NCBI RefSeq assembly: GCF_051106095.1 | Contig: NC_135785.1 | Span: 219,219,045-219,283,044 of the forward strand | Direction of reading: 5' to 3' | Origin: Pogona vitticeps | Lineage: Eukaryota > Chordata > Lepidosauria > Squamata > Agamidae | DNA: 64,000 nucleotides | Part shown: piece by piece, positions 59,282 to 64,000 of the stretch | Layout of the letters: each line of letters opens with the position of its first letter | Numbering within the stretch: the first letter of the stretch is position 1 | Translations under genes and position numbers: made by a program | Notes under the pieces: generated by a model | Told to the model about the DNA's origin: nothing | The model's input: the letters and a program-made list of their open reading frames with translations, nothing else | The model's database searches: none

Positions 59282-60085
59282 TTGTACACTAAGATAATTG
59301 TTGTTGTTGTTTAGTCGTTTAGTTGCATCCGACTCTTCGTGACCCCATAGACCAGAGCATGCCAGGTCCTCCTGTCTTCCACTGCCTCCCGGATTTTGAT
59401 CAAATTCATATTGGTTGCTTCGATGACACTGTCCATCCATCTAGTCCTCTGTCGTCCCCTTCTCCTCTTGCCTTCACACTTTCCCAACATCAGGGTCTTT
59501 TCCAGGGAGTCTTCTCTTCTCATGAGATGCCAAAGTATTGGAGCCTCAGCTTCAGGATTGGTCCTTCCAGGGAGACTCAGGGTTAATTTCCTTCAAAATG
59601 GATAAGTTTGTTCTCCTTACAGTCCAGGGGACTCTCAAGACTCTCCTCCAGCACCACAGTTCAGAAGCATCAATTCTTCGGTGGTCAGCCTTCTTTATAG
59701 TCCAGCTCTCACTTCCATACATTGCTACTGGAAAAACCATAGCTTTAACTATGTGGACCTTTGTTAGCAAGGTGATGTCTCTGCTTAAGATGCTGTCTAG
59801 GTTTGTCATCGCTTTCCTCCCAAGAAGCAGGCGTCTTTTAATTTCATGGCTGCTGTCACCATCCACACTAAGATAATTACCACAAAAGAAAAGAAATCTT
59901 GGATGAAGCAAATATGCTCGAGCATTCATAAAACCTGCCACCATTTGTGACACTGATATACTGCATTCCAAATCAAACTGGGCTGATTTGCACTGACAAA
60001 TATCAAGACCTAATCAGATCAATTTAAAGCAATTCAGATCATACTATCTGGATCTGATGATCCAGATCATAAGAAAAAGCCAAAA
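59282..60085 (-). repeat. composite repeat, arm 2 (inverted copy of 53425-54216)
   Basis: Read on the minus strand it follows arm 1 from 'ggctttttcttatgatctgg' to 'ttagtgtacaaaa', with the same BovB 3' end in the same place. Block X here is 59879-60085. By eye the arms look roughly 90% identical. The spacer between the arms is about 5 kb. Confidence 0.9.
59300..59864 (-). mobile_element. BovB 3' end with 14-bp target-site duplication, inside composite arm 2
   Basis: The minus strand encodes GRKAMTNLDSIL, MYGSESWTIKKADHRRIDASELWCWRR and RRTNLSILKEINPE, then the BovB tail. The exact repeat acactaagataatt flanks it on the plus strand (59286-59299 and 59865-59878). It is therefore a 5'-truncated BovB inserted by target-primed reverse transcription into block X sequence. 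Confidence 0.92.
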
Positions 60086-60621
60086 GGCAACATGCTGCAA
60101 ATAGTGGCATAAATACCAACGTAAACACCAGGAAAGGGGATGAAGTCAGGGAAAACAGGAGCCAGTTTCAAATTATTGGCTAGAAGTTAATGTGGGGAAA
60201 TGAATCTTAGTTGCTCCCTCCATTTGGTGTTTGATATGGAGAAAAGCTGAAGAGGATTCTTTTGTTAGTCCTCCATTTGTAAAAGGAAGGTTTTTGGGTG
60301 ACTTTTACAGTAGGATTTGTATTTACTGTCAGTTGTGCTTTTCCTTCCTTAATCCTACCAATAACCAAACTTAAATCTTCCTTTCCTAGTCCAGTGCATC
60401 ATATTCTTATTCTTTGTAATATATGCTTCTTTTAGCATGTTTGTCTGTTGATCTCAGCATTCTTTCAGTACTAGTTTTAGCAGGCAGTTGCATTTCCCTT
60501 ATCCCACCACTCTTTAGGCCATAGTTCTGGAGGGTAGACTCACCTTTTATTTCATTTTGTATTATTGAGAGACAGAGAGAGAGAGAGAAATTATTCTTTA
60601 TTCTACTTCTATCTGTCTGTA

Positions 60622-60653
<32 letters not shown>

Positions 60654-60806
60654 GTTAAGTTTCATTGTTTCCAAGTAACTAATATGTACAATACAAGTGA
60701 GGATGTGTGATAAAATCATGCAGTGTATCTTTAGTATGCATGGATTACCCAGACTAGTACTATCAAAGACAGGAGCCTCTGCTTTAACTTGGATCTTGAT
60801 TTGCAT
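60086..60806. other. intergenic with (GA)n and (TC)n runs
   Basis: GA-rich at about 60570-60590 and a TC run at about 60623-60655, partly complementary to each other. No gene was seen. Confidence 0.5.
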
Positions 60807-60916
60807 CAGTGGTCCTCAACCTTCAATGCCAAAAATGTTTTCAACTTCAACCATCAGAAAACCTGACCATGGCTAGGGTTTCTGGGAAACGAAGTCCAAA
60901 ATGATGAGAGCCACTG
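60807..60916. mobile_element. hAT-type MITE, decayed
   Basis: Starts cagtggtcctcaacc and ends gagagccactg. The flanks atttgcat and atatccat match at 6 of 8 bases. It is the same family as 18085-18220. Confidence 0.7.
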
Positions 60917-61724
60917 ATATCCATCACTATTTAACTGGTTAGATTTTGAACATAAAAAGTGCAACTCCTTTGGCAGAAGACCATTCCTTGCAGTCTGTCT
61001 GCTACAGGGGAGATTCTACAAACCACAGGCATTTACAGCCTAGCGCTTTACAAACTGTGCATCCATGGATTGCTGGACATGGTTCCCTCTTCCATTCTGC
61101 AAGTTGACATGATTACAATGCTCACTGAAACTGAATCACTCAAGGCTGCAATTCAGTCTTGGCTGGAGAGACAGATGATGGCTTTCAAGAGGGACAAAAA
61201 TGGTATGATAAAGGCTTCACTATGTATTATGTGCACACACACACACACACACACACACACTTTCCTGCACTTCTCCATGGTCAAGAATTTTGCAAGCTTT
61301 TGAAACAATATAGAATGTATGACTCTGATTGCCTGAAATGTCAGTATAACAACTAGAGACAACATGGGCAAAAATATTTCTCTTCTGTCACCTATGTTAA
61401 TGCTTTGAAACGTTTTGGAAAAGCAACCCTTTTCAAGCCACAAAGGATTAAAAAGAGAGCAGCACGGAGATAATAGTCTATACAGCAATCTTAATAGTTG
61501 GAGATTATTTTACTAACCTAGCATGTATTGAAAAATAAGGATCGGCATGCTTCAGTGAGTAAAGCTGGGGATGTGTGCTAGATAGCACTAATGGTTTTTA
61601 AAAGGCAGCCAATGGCGCCATCTCTGATACACACTCGTACACATTTCCGATGAAATAAACTGGAGCAACTGAAGACCTCCCTTGTACAATGTTAGCTAAT
61701 TTTAATGGAACATGTGTAAAATAA
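60917..61724. other. intergenic with (CA)n microsatellite
   Basis: A (CA)n run lies at 61234-61260. Open frames across it have no domain. Confidence 0.5.
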
Positions 61725-61973
61725 AAGCTGGTTGGATAGCTCAGTGGTTTAGTTATCTTATTGCAGAGCCAGGGGTTGGGAGTTTGATCCCCCCCACCTT
61801 GTTTCCCAGGGGAAGAGCCAACCTGTATAATGGACTTGAGCAAGCTGCATAGTCCCAGGGTGCCTCAGAAGAAGGGGATGGGGAACCACTTCTTTGTATT
61901 CTCTACCTGGAGAAAGGTTTTCTATAAATCAGAATTGACTTGAAAGCATGGAAATGTTAGAATTACAGTACAC
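61725..61973 (+). mobile_element. tRNA-derived SINE with flanking duplication
   Basis: Head 'ggatagctcagtggtttagt' (box A) and 'gggagtttgatcccccc' (box B), then a body with 'ggggaaccacttctttgtat' and the tail 'atcagaattgacttgaaag'. The 9-bp repeat gtaaaataa flanks it (61716-61724 and 61974-61982). It resembles the copy at 42480-42674. Confidence 0.85.
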
Positions 61974-61982
61974 GTAAAATAA

Positions 61983-64000
61983 TTTTCCAGTGGGCTGTGC
62001 CTTGAACAGAAATTACTGCTTCCTGTGTTTAATACGGAGCTTAGGGAAGTTGCTTTTGTAGACTCCATCCTTCAGAACCTCTCTGCCACGTATTCTGAGA
62101 GTTGGTCCAATCAATCCCCACAACTTTCACCCAAAGTCTGCACAAAATGGAGAGGGGATTTTTAATATAGCCTTGGGAAGGAATGGTTCAACTGCTAAAT
62201 ACGGTGGGGGCAGGGAGGTTTTTTGAGTTTAGAGAAAATGGTATTCTAACATAAGCTCTAGCAAGCACTACCAATTATCTAGGCTTGACATCTTACTTGC
62301 ACTGTAAAGCTGCTGCTTCACTTAGACACCAGTTTATAATCTCTCTGTCTCTTTCCTTTTTAAAAGCATAAGCAAGATTGAACGTGTGAGTCCGGTGAAT
62401 TAATCTTTTAAATAAATAGCTCATCCATCATTTTAGTCCAATTGACAACTCCATTTCAGACCCCAAGGGAGGAAACTAATAAACTTCTAGTTACTTTGCT
62501 ATTGTTTTCCTAAAACAATTTGACTTCCTTTGCGATAGCCCTGAATTCCTCCATTAAAAATAGAGAGGCTGGGAGCTGAAGGAAGTGTTTTGAGACAGCC
62601 AAGTCGCCGCTTTCAGTAAAGCTTCCTTGGGACCACATTTATAACCCAATCCATGATGATGACTCTGTACGAGTCTGACAGCTGCTGAGGCATGTCATAC
62701 AGCACTCAAGCTGCAAGACCCTAGAGCCTGTTTCGTTTAGGGGGTTTGGGGAATCTCCAGCTAACCAATACAAGAAGACGTGGAGTTCCCCAACACTCAT
62801 CAAAACTGTGTTGATCATAACTGAAGGTTCCTCCATCAGAGTCCCTACTAGATACAAAGATAAAAGGTAAGTTCTTGCAAGTCCTAGTGTTGACCCCAAT
62901 ATGTAATAGTTTGTAACTTTCTTTTTAAAATCAGTTTCACATTCAACATTCTGGCTATTGAAACCTGCTGGAATGAGTAAAAATAACGTAGAAGTATTTT
63001 TGTTTTTGGGGGGGGAGTGGTCCTTAATTTGAACTGGCTTCAAATAAACTTTCTTATGTTAATTAGATTTTATTGTCTACAGATCTGGAGGTGATCTGTT
63101 CTTTGCTTCTTAGTAAATTATATATCATCTCATGTTGCATTTCCTATGTTGGGACAATAGGAAAACATAAGCTCCATTCTGACTTGGCAGTCATATCTCA
63201 GTACCTGAAAAGAGCATTGCACTCAACTGTATGAAACTGTAGACACAACTGAATGTAATATTTGTGAAAGATCAGGGGTTAAAAAGAACAGAGCCCCGTG
63301 ACAATTTAAGGACTAGCAAATTATTATGTCATATGGTAGAGACCACTTAATAAAAGTGTGGGGAGAAGAGGGGGAGATAGTGGAAATCAGCAAGTACAAA
63401 GAAGAGAAATTCTTTGTAATAACTCTTATTAAGTTCACATCTACATTTCCACTAGGGGTTTGTTTATTTTAATTTCACTTGCAATCCTGACATTGTATGA
63501 TTTAAATGCTTAGTCTCCTGCCCATAATGCAAATCAGTTTGTCTCACTGCTCCTGTTACCTAATCTTTGGTTTTACCAAGTGATGCACTCCCTGCATCCA
63601 AAGAAACAAACTACAGTCCACAAGTGCTAATGCCAAATAAAACCTGTTAGCCAAAAGGTTCTGACATTTCTGCTGCAACAGACTAACAGTTATTTTCTTG
63701 GAAGTTTATTGAAATGCTATGATTACGCCAAACTACCTCTTCTTGTTTTGAATTCTCTTTACAAGGCTCTGTATTTCATAAAAAGGCATACTCATTACAT
63801 TGCAGATATTGACTAGCATGACATTTCTTCCCATCCGCATTGCTGTACTTACTATCAATTTATATTTCTATGCTCAAGTCCTGCTATGTATGTTTTCCCA
63901 CAACAGCTCTTCTCATTACCACCTCCTTCTTCAGCTCTTGGTATATTAAGCATTTCTTCTCTGTGGGCCCCATTGGAAACAGAGAAAGATGCTACAATAC
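61983..64000. other. intergenic, no gene seen
   Basis: Mostly AT-rich single-copy-looking sequence. The minus-strand open frame at 62639-63043 has no recognisable domain. No connexin sequence (GJA5) was seen up to the right edge. Confidence 0.45.

Noticed and set aside
62639-63043. 134-residue minus-strand open frame
   Set aside because: No recognisable domain or splice structure.

Overview
The window is a 64-kb stretch of nuclear DNA from a squamate reptile, most likely a lizard. Three kinds of sequence support this. It holds three well-preserved Sauria-type SINEs with target-site duplications, many pieces of the BovB/RTE LINE family, and other repeats common in lizards (Tigger-like and hAT-like MITEs, L2/CR1-type LINE tails, a DIRS retroelement, a probable R4/Dong-like LINE). 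The single complete gene is a vertebrate lens connexin.

Only two host genes are visible, both on the minus strand. GJA8 (connexin 50, 19140-20423) has its whole reading frame in one exon behind a clear splice acceptor. About 16 kb downstream lies the start of a second gene: a 14-codon first coding exon (2772-2813) in a CpG-rich segment, which matches the start of GPR89 (Golgi pH regulator) and runs off the left edge. The order GJA8 then GPR89 in the same direction is the vertebrate arrangement, as at human 1q21. GJA5, the usual neighbour on the other side of GJA8, was not found before the right edge.

Layout: 1-3.2 kb, BovB tail, SINE and GPR89 promoter/first exon; 3.9-6 kb, a promoter-like patch and several BovB/RTE pieces; 6.7-10 kb, a decayed BED-finger hAT transposase gene followed by a ~60-bp minisatellite; 10-19 kb, intergenic DNA with MITEs and a LINE; 19.1-20.4 kb, GJA8; 20.5-26.3 kb, sparse repeats; 26.5-30.9 kb, a DIRS retroelement with inverted ends and an internal complementary region, sitting inside an L2/CR1-type LINE; 31-52 kb, intergenic DNA with microsatellites, SINEs, a GC-rich repeat block and a possible solo LTR; 52.4-60.1 kb, a BovB front half, two ~800-bp inverted copies of one composite repeat, a decayed LINE with a probable C-terminal endonuclease, and a foldback insertion; 60-64 kb, mostly plain intergenic DNA.

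Gene regulation is barely readable from sequence alone. The GPR89 start has Sp1-type GC boxes and no TATA box. The lens promoter and noncoding first exon of GJA8 must lie at higher coordinates and were not located. The best material for a second look is the complete DIRS end architecture, the inverted composite repeat that carries the same BovB insertion in both arms, and the small GPR89 exon.
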